Shown piece after piece: positions 37,328-48,000 of a DNA stretch of 64,000 bases. This stretch comes from Misgurnus anguillicaudatus (Eukaryota > Chordata > Actinopteri > Cypriniformes > Cobitidae), in the NCBI RefSeq assembly GCF_027580225.2, contig NC_073355.2, positions 24,579,501-24,643,500 on the forward strand, written 5' to 3'. Each line of letters begins with the position of its first letter. The stretch's first letter is position 1. A model generated the notes under the pieces. It worked only from the letters and a program-made list of their open reading frames with translations, was not told where the DNA came from and made no database searches. A program made the position numbers and the translations under genes.

Positions 37328-38546
37328 GGGCCAGATTTACTAACAGTTGTGCCAGCGCAAACCATCATTTTGGTGGTAAAAAACGATGTCTGGATTTACT
37401 AAAGACCTTGCATGGATTATTAGCACTAAAAAGGTGTGGTCGAGTCATTTTTGCATCTGACCTTATTGCATATGCATTTCTAAGAGTTTTCCTTTCAGAA
37501 GCAAAATTTATGGGAGGATATTATTTAAATGATTGACGCAATGCAATTTACTAATGTTTAATCAGATTTATAAAAGAAAGATTTGCTTTACTGATTCTTT
37601 CCAATAACGTACAACCAACAAAAGAAGAAGGAGTTACTACCGCGGGAGGAGCGAGTAGGAGTCATGCAACACTTTATACAACACTGTTTAACTTATGATT
37701 CACTACATGTTCGTGTCATTTATATATTATGCACGCACCTATTTCTAACATAAGACAGAAGTCTTACTTACCGCATGCAACTAAATTAAATCCAGCGCAT
37801 CAAACACACACGCAAAACTCCGCTGCTACTCCGGATAATAAACTATATCCATTGTTTCCATAAGGCTGACTTTCTTCTCCTTACATCCAAAAACACACTG
37901 CTTCTTTCGTGCCATTGTTGAGTTTTGAAATTAAACAAAGCTGTCATGATGTGATGTTTGTAAGTTCTAGCGTCTCCCGCTGATTGATGGGTGGGCGGAG
38001 TTTTCCAGGGGAAGTGCCCATATAAAGAAGTGATATGTCAGCTGAACCCGTAATCGAAAAAACTTTCCGAAACTTGTACGAATCCTTGCAAAGTGCATTC
38101 GGCACAGAAATACTCTGTAACACGCCCAACTGCTTTTTTGACACTTTGCCTACGTTTAGCACGAGGAAACAACTCTTAAACACTGTTAATAAGTCAGAAT
38201 GCATGAAATACCATAGGATAATAAATAAATAAAATAGGAGTCATAAGGAGAAGTCACACAATACCAGATGTTTCAAAGCTTCTTGTAAACCTTTATTTTT
38301 TTTGTCCTCCAGTTCTTTTCAGTGTCCTAATGGCTTCGTTAGCTTAAACAACCCGAAATTTTCGTTGCGATGTCCGTGGTGCTGAACTCAAGATCAGCTC
38401 TGCTTATTTGCGACCCTGAACTAATTTGCGCTGCTCTTAGTAGATTACATTGGTCATTATGGAAATCACCTGTTGCAAATAACCCGCAGATACTTTTTTG
38501 GAATTGCGCTCTCATGCTAATTTGCCCTGTTTAGTAAATCTGGCCC
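37328..38546. repeat. 1.2-kb element with GGGCCAGATTTA inverted ends
   Basis: The left end is gggccagatttactaacag and the right end is the inverse of gggccagatttactaaacag. CAA occurs immediately outside each end, a possible 3-bp duplication. The interior has no transposase ORF longer than about 90 aa. This is a non-autonomous DNA transposon; the superfamily is uncertain (PIF/Harbinger possible). Confidence 0.65.
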
Positions 38547-39791
38547 CAAGCATTCTCCTTTTGTGTTTCAAAGGGCAATTTATTTTTGGGTAAACTATTT
38601 CTTTAAGGGTCCATCCTACATTCCTACATGGTCTCAACCTGCCACACATTGTGTACTACCTCACATCTTGTCACTCTGCCTCACATCGCGTCCAACTGCC
38701 TCGTATCAATTGTCAGTCTGATTGTTTCAAACTGACTCACATCACCTCACACTGCCTGACATTGCTTCCAAAATAGTGAGACAGAAAAGCGCTGCCAGCC
38801 TCCTCCTTTGCTAAGTGTCAACACGGTCACAGTTACCTGTCAGTGGAGACAATGAGACCATTACATGTTGGTGTGCTGTCTGTAAAACAGCTGGTCTCCG
38901 GTCTATTCTAGTAAGCAGAAATGAGAACATGCCTAGATTAGGGTTACAGTGTCATAACACCAATGTCATTGCAGTCCTCAAAACGTTTCTCGAAAATGAT
39001 CTCCTACCACCATATGGGCCTTAAAAAACACACAATTGCCAAATCCTGTAATACGCCCATGTTTTCTTGCCTTCTCTCCTCCTCCTCACTTTTTCTCACC
39101 TTATTTCTCTTTGTGTTCTCTTGTTTTTGAGCTTTGGGAAAAGTTAAGACACAGCGGAAACATGTATATATCTTGTTTAAGATATCAGAGGGCGTACGCG
39201 CTGTATCTTAATATATGAATATATGTATACTCAGGGGATCTGGAAATAGCCATTACCACACAAAGCAAAAAAAAAGACAATGTGTTCGTTGTTCTGTGCC
39301 TACGCAGTACATACATTATTAAAGGCTATTAAACATGCGTTATTGTATTAAGGAATATCACATGAAATCATGGCGCATATGGTCCAACACACACACACAC
39401 TGAGTTTTACAGTTCCATAGCAAACTACCCATTTATACCCTGTTTTTTAAAAAATGAATGTTGATATGAAATCTACATACCTGTACTTAAATTTAGATGC
39501 ACTGTGTAGTAAATGTCACATAGATTTACAGTTATCTCTGTAATCTTAATCTTAACTAATTAGGTAATGGTGTTGGAGATACACCAGTCTGTAATTGGCA
39601 TTCATAGCAGCAGTTCCTTCCAAGTTTAGACCAGGTGCCAATCTGGCTGTTGCTCTGACTACTGCAGGAATTAATGAATACAGGAGAGAAACAATTTGTG
39701 TGCAATCAGTCAGTACCTCATGGTGTAAAGGTATTAAGTCAGAAAATAAACAAGCTATTTCTATCTGACTGAGGTTATGGTCTTTATTTTA

Positions 39792-39794
<3 letters not shown>

Positions 39795-39884
<90 letters not shown>
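39795..39884. repeat. (CT)28(CA)17 compound microsatellite
   Basis: A CT run from about 39795 to 39850 changes directly into a CA run to 39884. Confidence 0.95.
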
Positions 39885-39887
<3 letters not shown>

Positions 39888-40526
39888 TCTTTCTCATTGG
39901 AATGCACCTCCTTGTCTTAGCCCCAGCCCTAATTAAAGCTTCCTTTGGGTCTCACTATGTAGAGCACCAAACCAGATCACATCTCGGGTGGGATGAGAAA
40001 GAGAGAGAGGATGAGAGGAGCAAGTAAGAAAAAGTAAAGGGGCATCGAGATACAGGCACGATCGGACTGCAAATGCTGCCTGGGTGCCTGTGATAGGACT
40101 GCGCTCTGTGATTGTGTCGTGATCAGACGTTTCATTAAAATTCTCATTATTTTAATAATATTTGGCACCGGCTGCTAGTATCTCAGTGAGACTGTGAGGT
40201 GATGTTTTTGAAAAAACAATAGCAGGTGATATCTGATTATTTTCAGGTTTTCATACTGAAACGAGCAAAAAATAAGCTTTTATACAATTAAGTGAGTGGG
40301 TGTAAGAAAAAATCAGACCGTGTAATAATGAGACGTGATGTGTATGAAAGACAAGTGGAAAGATTAAAAAATGAGGTATTGTTACAGTACGTGTTAGCAA
40401 ATAATTTCACAACCTCGGCCTTTCGAGTCTAGAGGATTTGCCCCAAAACATTTTTACAACCTGGATTTTTACTTTTGAGAGCAATGAGGATTGTTGTTGA
40501 AAGAGACTGTTGAATTTGTCAAGATG

Positions 40527-40687
40527 ACTGTAAAAAATTTAAAGTTGGATCATTAAAAAAATGACCTCAATTGGTAACAATAACTTAAAATTCACTTTAG
40601 TTTCTCTTTATGAGAAAAACTTACTTTTTTAGGTGTTACCAATTAAAGTAATTTTTTAAGTTGATCCAACTTTTCACTTTTTACAGT
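40527..40687. repeat. Small MITE with ACTGTAAAAA ends
   Basis: The left reads actgtaaaaaatttaaagttggatc and the right reads gatccaacttttcactttttacagt, which form an inverted pair; 'ttggtaacaa / ttaccaatt' is paired inside. Related termini are at 53895-54712 and 55218-55420. Each run quoted here is split by small mismatches. Confidence 0.6.
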
Positions 40688-41049
40688 GTACTGTATAATC
40701 ACTTAAGTATTTACTGATTGTACTCAAAGCATTCAGAGACTCTAAAAACTGAGCCTGTCCTTCAATGCAATCAAAAATGAAAAAGATTTTGAGGAGGTTA
40801 GCGACTGACACAAAGCAAAAGCTTTTAATCCCTTTTACCATAGATACATTTCTCTTCAAAATACGGTGGGCGTTGCAAGGATGATGCATGGTTGGTGGAC
40901 TGATGATATGTCATGACAGGGTCCCACATCGAGTTCTGTATAGTCACCTGACAGATAGATGATGGGTTGAAACAAATTGAAGACCTTGCATGGTTTACTG
41001 CCTCTGTAACAAGTAAAATAAAAGCCAAGGGAATAAAACTATTTATTCT

Positions 41050-41450
41050 GTGGGTTCACACCAGTCGCGTTTGAGGCGTCAACTTCTACCCCGTCAAGTT
41101 TGCAGCTTGAACATTTTGAGTTAACTTGCTTTATTCGCGCGTGAAATTCTAGTCATCGAGACATTCATGCAGAAATTCGCGTCCTGGGAGGGGCTTGTGC
41201 GACTCCGCTCGCTTCCTGTAATCACGTCACTACTAGAGCAAGCTCCTGATTGGTTAACGCGGCACGTTTTTCAGCCAAAGTACAATTTTTCTATTCGGGT
41301 GAAATAGAAGCGCAAATGAGGCGGAATAGCGTCTACTGCGCCGCGCTAAACACCTCATTTGCGCTGCAAGACCTCCAGACATGCGTCAACGCGTCTTTAC
41401 ACTGACTTAACATTAAAATCACTCACGCTTGACGCTTCTACCACGGCATT
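41050..41450 (-). repeat. Family Z, degraded inverse copy
   Basis: It contains the inverse of family Z interior blocks, including 'cgctcgcttcctgtaat' and 'agagcaagctcctga' (compare 6074-6115). It starts with 'ttcacaccagtcgcgttt'. The opposite end is diverged. Confidence 0.5.
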
Positions 41451-42061
41451 ATAACTAATGAATGATTTGCTGGTCTAAAAATGGTCCAAATTGTATTTTA
41501 TAAGAAGATTCAGAGGTCTTTCCTTCCCAAAATCATGCTGACCACACTTGTATAGCTCATTATTTGCAGCTTGTTATGAAAATTTAACATGTTTTATTAA
41601 AGACATGCAAACTCTACAGTAGTTAACTCAGAATATTTGAGATACAAGTGAGAAACTGAAGTGGCTTATAAAATAATGCTTTTATAAGTTTGTTCATATT
41701 TTACCCAACCATGGCTTGAAACTTTTAATAGAATGTTATACTCAAGTTTATTTGCTATATTTATGTCTGTTATTGCGATGATTTACCCTATTTGCATAAT
41801 TAAAAATGTGAAATTTAAGCTATCAGTATGAATCTTTGTGTTTTGGCAAAATTATAATGATCTGTTCGGTAAATGTGATGACTTACTCGGTTTTCACATT
41901 TTGATAAACGCTCTTCAATTATAAACAGTTACATTTATCAATGCTGTTTTAAATCCTAGGTTTATACAAATGTGATATTCAGTGCAAGGATTATGTAAAA
42001 GTATTTAATCATTTTACTTGAGAAACCATTTTTCTTAGCTATTGTTCATACCGTATGTATT
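41451..42061. other. Intron upstream of the elfn2 coding exon
   Basis: AT-rich unique-looking sequence directly before the predicted splice acceptor. No repeat ends were recognised. Assignment as intron is inferred from the acceptor at 42076-42077. Confidence 0.45.
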
Positions 42062-42077
42062 TTCTTTCTTTTGGCAG
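42058..42077 (+). promoter_or_regulatory. Predicted 3' splice site of the elfn2 coding exon
   Basis: A pyrimidine-rich tract (tttctttctt) is followed by ttggcag, giving an AG at 42076-42077 and an exon start at 42078. ELFN genes in vertebrates have their whole coding sequence in one exon with upstream non-coding exons, which fits. Only the motif is seen; no transcript evidence is available. Confidence 0.6.
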
Positions 42078-42121
42078 GTTTGACGGAGAAGCTGTCCTTC
42101 AACTCAAGCTCAGTGTCAAAA

Positions 42122-42265
42122 ATGCATCACGCATCAATGCAGCTAAATCGGACATGAAGGGAATATGAGGAAATTATGAAAAACCATGACAACCGTACAG
42201 CTTTGACCTCCCAGAAACAGATCCATTTTTGCATGCGTGCAAAATATTTTCACCACTTACATTAA
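42122..42265 (+). promoter_or_regulatory. Chain of four upstream ORFs in the elfn2 leader
   Basis: Four consecutive ATG-started small ORFs occupy the leader: 42122-42157 (11 codons), 42154-42168 (4 codons), 42165-42179 (4 codons) and 42176-42265 (29 codons). Each stop overlaps the next start as ATGA (42154, 42165 and 42176). All four ATGs have a purine at -3. The first is the first ATG after the predicted exon start, and the last stop is 79 nt before the main ATG. Such an arrangement would be expected to lower or condition translation of the main ORF; this is inferred. The peptides themselves show no recognised motif. Confidence 0.6.
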
Positions 42266-42344
42266 CAAACTCACAGTAGAATCCAGCCTTGCACACATAC
42301 TTGCCTTTGTTCCTTTTCCTTCATTTTTAAACTCATCTTCCAAC

Positions 42345-45041
42345 ATGAAGAGCATATTGACTGCATTCCCTCCTCCTTGTACCACTTTCCTCTTTTTCTC
42401 CTTTATCTTGATATTACACCAGCCAGCATTGGTCAGAGGCGACTGCTGGCTCATCGAGGGGGATAAGGGTTATGTGTGGTTGGCCATCTGCAGCCAGAAC
42501 CAACCACCATATGAGACAATCCCGCAGCACATCAACAACACAGTACACGACTTGCGGCTTAATGAGAACAAGATCAAAGCAATTTTCTTCACCTCCCTTA
42601 GTCGCTTTACAAACCTGACTGACCTCAACCTCACAAAGAATGAAATCTCCTACATCGAAGACGGTGCATTTGCAAGCCAAGCAAATCTACAGGTGCTGCA
42701 ACTTGGATATAACAAGCTAACCAACCTGACCGAAGGCATGTTGCGAGGTCTTGGACGTATGCAGTGTCTTTTCTTGCAGCATAATCTCATAGAGGTCATT
42801 GCCACTAATGCATTTTGGGAATCTCCCAGTCTCAGCAACCTGGACCTGTCATCCAACAAGCTAGCCCGCCTGGACCCATCTACTTTCACTGTGCTTGGCA
42901 GACTGATGGGATGTGAGCTTGCCGGAAACCCCTTCCACTGCGGCTGTGAGCTCTACAGCTTCTTGGCCTGGTTGGAGGCCTTTAATAATGTCACACATAC
43001 CTACGATCGACTTCAGTGTGAGACCCCGCGGGAGCTGTTTGGTTATCCGTTGCTAAATCCTGTTGGAGGACATGGACGTAGTGCTCGTTACATTCTTTCT
43101 TCAGTGTGCCGAGATGGAGTGCTGATCCCTGGAATGACTTCTCTGCCACCCGATCTTGATTCCTCAGGTGTGGGACCCGACATGTTTGACCAGTTTGGGC
43201 CATACCACCAGCCAACAACTTCTTCCTCCTCTGACAATGCATTTAGCCCCAGCATCAAACTGCAACATGTTTCTCTTTCCTCTGCATCTCTTCTAATTCA
43301 GATTCCAAAGCCATACAGCAAAATGTACATCCTTGTGCAGTACAATCAGAGCTTTGTGTCAGATGTGACAAACTTAAAGAATAAAAAGGAGATGATCACC
43401 CTTAATAAACTTAAACCAAACACCAACTACACCTTTTGTGTGGCGTCTATACGGAATTCACAACGTTACAACCACACATGTTTATACTTTTCTACCCGAG
43501 CTCCTAACCCAGATGACATGATGCCACCACCCTCCACCACCACTCATTATATCATGACAATTGTTGGCTGTCTCTTTGGAATGCTTATTGTTCTCGGTTT
43601 TGTCTACTACTGCTTGCGAAGACGCCGCAGACAGGAAGAGAAAGAGAAATCCATCTGTGTAAAGAAAACCATTCTGGAAATGCGTTATGGACCAGAAGTT
43701 GCAGCTGCTGTTGCAAATGATCCCACAGCTGTTCAAAAACTCCATGAGCAGAGCCACCATCAGCATCACCATGGCAAACTACCCATGTCCTCCTCTTCCA
43801 GCTCTGCCATGCTTGGCCATGGTTCTGCCAACACTAGCTCGTCACGCCTGTCCTCCATCCCTCAAGTAGAAAAAATGGCTACTGCCTTCTCTGAGGCCAT
43901 GGCCAATAAGGGAAACTACATGGATATTAGGACATCTGGAGTAGGGGATGATAGGGGGAGAGATGGAACTATGATGCATGGTTTGCGGGAGGAAGACCTC
44001 AGGGAAGATGATGGAAGTGACTTTGGTGATGATTCTGATGATGATGGCCGAGGATCAGCATCAGAAATTTCAACCATTGCCATGGAAGTTGACAAGGTCA
44101 ACCAGATAATTAACAACTGCATTGATGCTCTCAAGCTGGACTGCGTTGTAGCGTCTACCACTTCTGCCACAAGTGGTCCCACTTCTCCTCCACCCACATC
44201 CACCTCGTCCTTGACCAGAGGACTGATTCCCATTTCCACTAGTGCCAATGATACATGCCAAGTTCTACATTCCCCCAAAATCCCCCCTCCACCTCCACTT
44301 CCCTTTTCAGCTCCCCTCTCTGAGAGACCTGGGATTACAGGGGGTGGGTTTGTGTCACCGCCATACCGCCCTCCTCCCCCAGCCAATGCAGTTAGACCTA
44401 TTCAAAGACAAATGAGTGCAGATGCTGCCGTAATAGTCTCCGCTTCTAAGAGGCACTGCCGCCCATCTAGTGGGAAGGGAGGTCGTGTTTACAGCCTGGA
44501 TGTTCCAGAGCCTCTCAGCCCAGACCCCTGCCAGTATCCAGACAAGAACAGCCCTGTGGGGTGTGGCGAGCCCCTGGAAAGGCTCCCTTTAGTAGGCAGT
44601 GGTGGTGGCTGTGGCATTGATGGTGGCACTGTAGATGGGATGGCCCTACAGCAGCACCTGGAGGTGCACCCAGACTACCACTGTGCAGAGCATCGTCACT
44701 CCGTCCCTGCTCTATACTACGAGGGCACTCATGACTCCCCAGCCCAAAGGGTGTCATTTCTGAAGCCATTGTCACGCACCAAAAGAGACGCTGCCTCTTA
44801 CTCTCAACTCTCTCCCCGACACCAGAATTACTCTGGCTACTCTTCTAGTCCAGAGTACTCATCTGAGAGCACCTTGCGCATCTGGGAGCGCTTTCGTCCC
44901 CATAGAAAGGGTCCACGCGAAGAATCCTGTTATGTAACGGCTGGAAACGCACTGCGTAAAAAGGTCCAGTTTGCCAAGGGGGAGGACTTGCATGACATCC
45001 TTGACTACTGGAAGGGTGTGTCAGCACAGCAAAAGCTGTAA
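42345..45041 (+). CDS. elfn2: ELFN2, postsynaptic LRR/FN3 adhesion protein and PP1 regulator
   Basis: A single-pass membrane protein of 898 aa. In mammals ELFN2 sits at synapses, binds group III metabotropic glutamate receptors in trans and binds/inhibits protein phosphatase 1 (PPP1R29). Seen here: a signal peptide (about 1-32) before mature DCWLIEGDKG; LRR-like N-cap cysteines (34, 49); about five leucine-rich repeats (about 67-190); an LRR C-terminal cap with Cys199, Cys201, Cys225 and Cys255; a fibronectin III domain (about 303-385); a transmembrane helix (about 402-424) followed by RRRRR; and a long cytoplasmic tail with a His-rich patch (471-476), an acidic run (549-567), a conserved SEISTIAMEVDKVNQIINN block (from 573) and a PP1-docking KVQF (873-876) just before the conserved end DYWKGVSAQQKL. 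N-glycosylation sequons occur at 64, 90, 95, 127, 215, 334, 361 and 376. The start is 42345: it has A at -3 and a good signal peptide, and the open frame further upstream (from 42237) lacks an ATG. Whole-length similarity favours ELFN2 over ELFN1; whether it is the a or b fish paralogue is not decided. Confidence 0.95.
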   Translation: MKSILTAFPPPCTTFLFFSFILILHQPALVRGDCWLIEGDKGYVWLAICSQNQPPYETIPQHINNTVHDLRLNENKIKAIFFTSLSRFTNLTDLNLTKNEISYIEDGAFASQANLQVLQLGYNKLTNLTEGMLRGLGRMQCLFLQHNLIEVIATNAFWESPSLSNLDLSSNKLARLDPSTFTVLGRLMGCELAGNPFHCGCELYSFLAWLEAFNNVTHTYDRLQCETPRELFGYPLLNPVGGHGRSARYILSSVCRDGVLIPGMTSLPPDLDSSGVGPDMFDQFGPYHQPTTSSSSDNAFSPSIKLQHVSLSSASLLIQIPKPYSKMYILVQYNQSFVSDVTNLKNKKEMITLNKLKPNTNYTFCVASIRNSQRYNHTCLYFSTRAPNPDDMMPPPSTTTHYIMTIVGCLFGMLIVLGFVYYCLRRRRRQEEKEKSICVKKTILEMRYGPEVAAAVANDPTAVQKLHEQSHHQHHHGKLPMSSSSSSAMLGHGSANTSSSRLSSIPQVEKMATAFSEAMANKGNYMDIRTSGVGDDRGRDGTMMHGLREEDLREDDGSDFGDDSDDDGRGSASEISTIAMEVDKVNQIINNCIDALKLDCVVASTTSATSGPTSPPPTSTSSLTRGLIPISTSANDTCQVLHSPKIPPPPPLPFSAPLSERPGITGGGFVSPPYRPPPPANAVRPIQRQMSADAAVIVSASKRHCRPSSGKGGRVYSLDVPEPLSPDPCQYPDKNSPVGCGEPLERLPLVGSGGGCGIDGGTVDGMALQQHLEVHPDYHCAEHRHSVPALYYEGTHDSPAQRVSFLKPLSRTKRDAASYSQLSPRHQNYSGYSSSPEYSSESTLRIWERFRPHRKGPREESCYVTAGNALRKKVQFAKGEDLHDILDYWKGVSAQQKL

Positions 45042-48000
45042 TCTGTGGAACTGCGTGGATACACATCGCAGGTCTCCTTCACTGCCTGATAAACCGGTAG
45101 AGCAACTGCAGTGAGGATTGTTGGGTTATAGCTGCAGTGCGCATGATAGAGTTATGCTTGTCAGGGTTTAAGGACAAGGTGTTTTAAACTATTTTTGTAC
45201 AGCATGAGCCGTCGTCAATGAGCCAGAAAGAGAGTAAGAGAGCCTGATCCACAAATTCTAATACACTACAACACATCAGATCGCAATCACAGAGATGTTG
45301 ACTGGATGGTGGGTTAACAATTGTGATACTCAGTGAAAGGATCTGGTGGCCATATAAGTTGTCGATAATAATGATTTGATTTTACTTGGTATCATCTGCG
45401 TATTTATTATTCATAGCAATTTGAACAAACCTTTGTAACCTGATTCCTCATTCAGCCTGAGAAAGAATCACTTTGTTAGTACTTCCACTCAAATCACAGG
45501 GCACTACATTCATTTGTTCTCAAATGTGCGAGTCCATGCGTGTAATTTTCGAGGGAAAAAAGATGTGCTGGTTTTCTACAAACCTGTCAAAAGCAGTCTC
45601 CCCCTTCTATTCCACAGGCTGTGTGCAGGGCAAACAAATTTACATTTCAATAGCAATCCTCATGTGAAAAATAAGGAGAGGGAAGAAAAAGTTAATAAAA
45701 TAAAATAAAACAGAAGAAACTCCCAGGGGAGCTTTGGAATAGTCTGAAGCATTTGGCAGCCACTTGCAGTGCTCTGCAGGATGACATAAATACTGCATGG
45801 GGTGATTTTCATTGAAAATACCGTTACTGACCATAGGTTCAGTGAAAATGCATAAGTCTGTTTTAGAGTTAACAAGTCCGGCTTTGTGCGTATACTCTCT
45901 GTTCTTTTCTGATGCATTATTAATAGCATTTCCTTAGCCGAGGTTACCTTATCACCTGTATCATAGCATGAGCACAAAGTGGAAGTTGGCAGCAGAGTTT
46001 TATGTATTCTGTTTCTCTGGCCCAGGGTCAGTTTGTTTAGTCCATTAGTTTCCTTTCGTAAGGAAGGAAACAGCTGACAGCTTAGACATCTAACAGGCGT
46101 GACTTTAAAACTGATATATGATTCTTGGTTATTGTTTACTCTTATTTATTTTTATTGGAAACATTTAAATCCAATATTCTCACATTAAGAAAAATAAGCT
46201 GTTCTGAATTAATACATATTTTTGATTCTCACAAGCATTAATAGGCCACACATTTCAAGGTTCATGTCCTTGATGTTTTATTAAAGATCTTCGCCACATA
46301 ACACTTCAAGTCAAATATAGATCTTTTAAGACTTTTAATTTCATGCGGTTGTTTGATACAGTATTAATGGTGTGATTCATTGTAAAGATGGCAAATACTA
46401 TTCCCTCGAGCACCTCCTATCAGGCATTATTTTATTAATGTTCAGTTAGATTAAACTAACTAATTAGCAGTTAACAAGGCTATATCTTTTAGTGAGCAGC
46501 GGTAAGCAGCCAAGACCTCCAATTTGATTAAAAGAGATCACTCTCTCAGCAAACACATTCAACCTACAGTTTCATGGACCAATAAACCAAAAAATTAGAT
46601 TAGCGGCACTGTGGGAAAATATACATGCGTTTACAATGCTCTCTCATAAGTATGAAATGACAGTTGAGGTATCCAGCAGGCGAATAAAATAAAATTAACG
46701 GTGTTTACTTTATAATGAAATGTAAATCTAAAATCCCTCTTCACGTCCCTGCCATAACTTTGACCTTATTCCTCAGCACATATTTACAGCACTGTGTTAT
46801 GGGCATGTTAGCTTGGGAATTAGAGAAAGATTTTTAGAAAAGACATACCATTTGGAAATCTTTGGGTAAATGGTTCTTATATATGGGGTGAGCATTAGAG
46901 ATTAGTAGAAGCCCTGTGTATTCCACATCAGGTATTTTTGTGCCTTCAATAAAAGGGTCCATTAGTAAGAATCAATCACGAAAAAGACTTTATTGTTCAC
47001 ATTTTTTGTCCTGTTTTGTTTATATTCTGTAAATCAGACCGTATCTCTTATTTATAGAGGGATTTTGTTGTAAATATGTGTTCATGTTTCATCAATCTTA
47101 TCATATTTACAGTTTTTTTATTGCGAATGCATGATCTAAACGATACCTGCCAACATCAGACATGTGCTCAGGCATTATATCTCTTTGTTCTCTCTTTCTG
47201 GAGTTTTCAGTTTTTATTTTTTTTTTAGTCTGGATGTTACGGGAACCTTGACGGTTCATATATGAGGGACCAGTAGCAGCTATAACAGCAGTGTGAATTC
47301 TTAGTGCACTGTCATTAAAGAGGACATTACATACAGATCATATAGATAGAACAGACTCCAAATGGACAAACCGTTTGCAGACAACTGAAATGGACCCATA
47401 AAGGACTGTTACCGGAGGTTTACTGTGACAAAATCTTTACTTTGTGAACTTACTTCGCGACCACTCGAATTGGTCTTAAGGAACTAAACATGAACAGTCA
47501 ATCAAGAAAGACTTTTGTTTTTATAACAGTACAATCTAATGCCCAGCTGGATGTTTTTAGATATGGTTTTTATTGTGCCTCCTCTCATTGACAAAGAGTG
47601 AAATGTAAAATGAAAAGAAAAAGACTTCACGATCCTGTACAAATGCTTGTCGGCCATTTTTGTTATTATCTGAAGGCTGTTTAACAAGAGAGAATTAATG
47701 ATACAATGGGCATGACACACGTTGGGGTTTTTCTGTTATATATGAATTGTTTAAGAAAATGTATAGTTCATGTTTTTTTGTAGTTCTTTGCTGGAGGAGT
47801 AAGACTGTGACTCTTCTCTGTGTTTTCCTGCTTAAGGGCAAAATTGATTCAACATCAATGTTTTCCCATTCATTCAGGCTAAACAAACTAACTTATTTAT
47901 TTCAAGTTAAGGTCTCTTTCCATCAAGTCACATCTTTAATATTATCAGACCTTAATGGCTCCCTGTAATATACTCATCTGACTTCATTTGTTTATAATCG

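Larger units (their letters stand above)
38547..41049. other. Non-coding; microsatellite and one small MITE inside
   Basis: Apart from the CT/CA array and the 40527-40687 MITE, both listed separately, I see only short ORFs without domains. Confidence 0.4.

Noticed and set aside
42237..42344. elfn2 start at 42237
   Set aside because: The codon there is GTG; the first in-frame ATG is 42345, which also begins a proper signal peptide.
43916..44386. 156-aa minus-strand ORF
   Set aside because: It is a shadow of the elfn2 coding sequence; Gly-rich only because it is antisense to Pro-rich codons.
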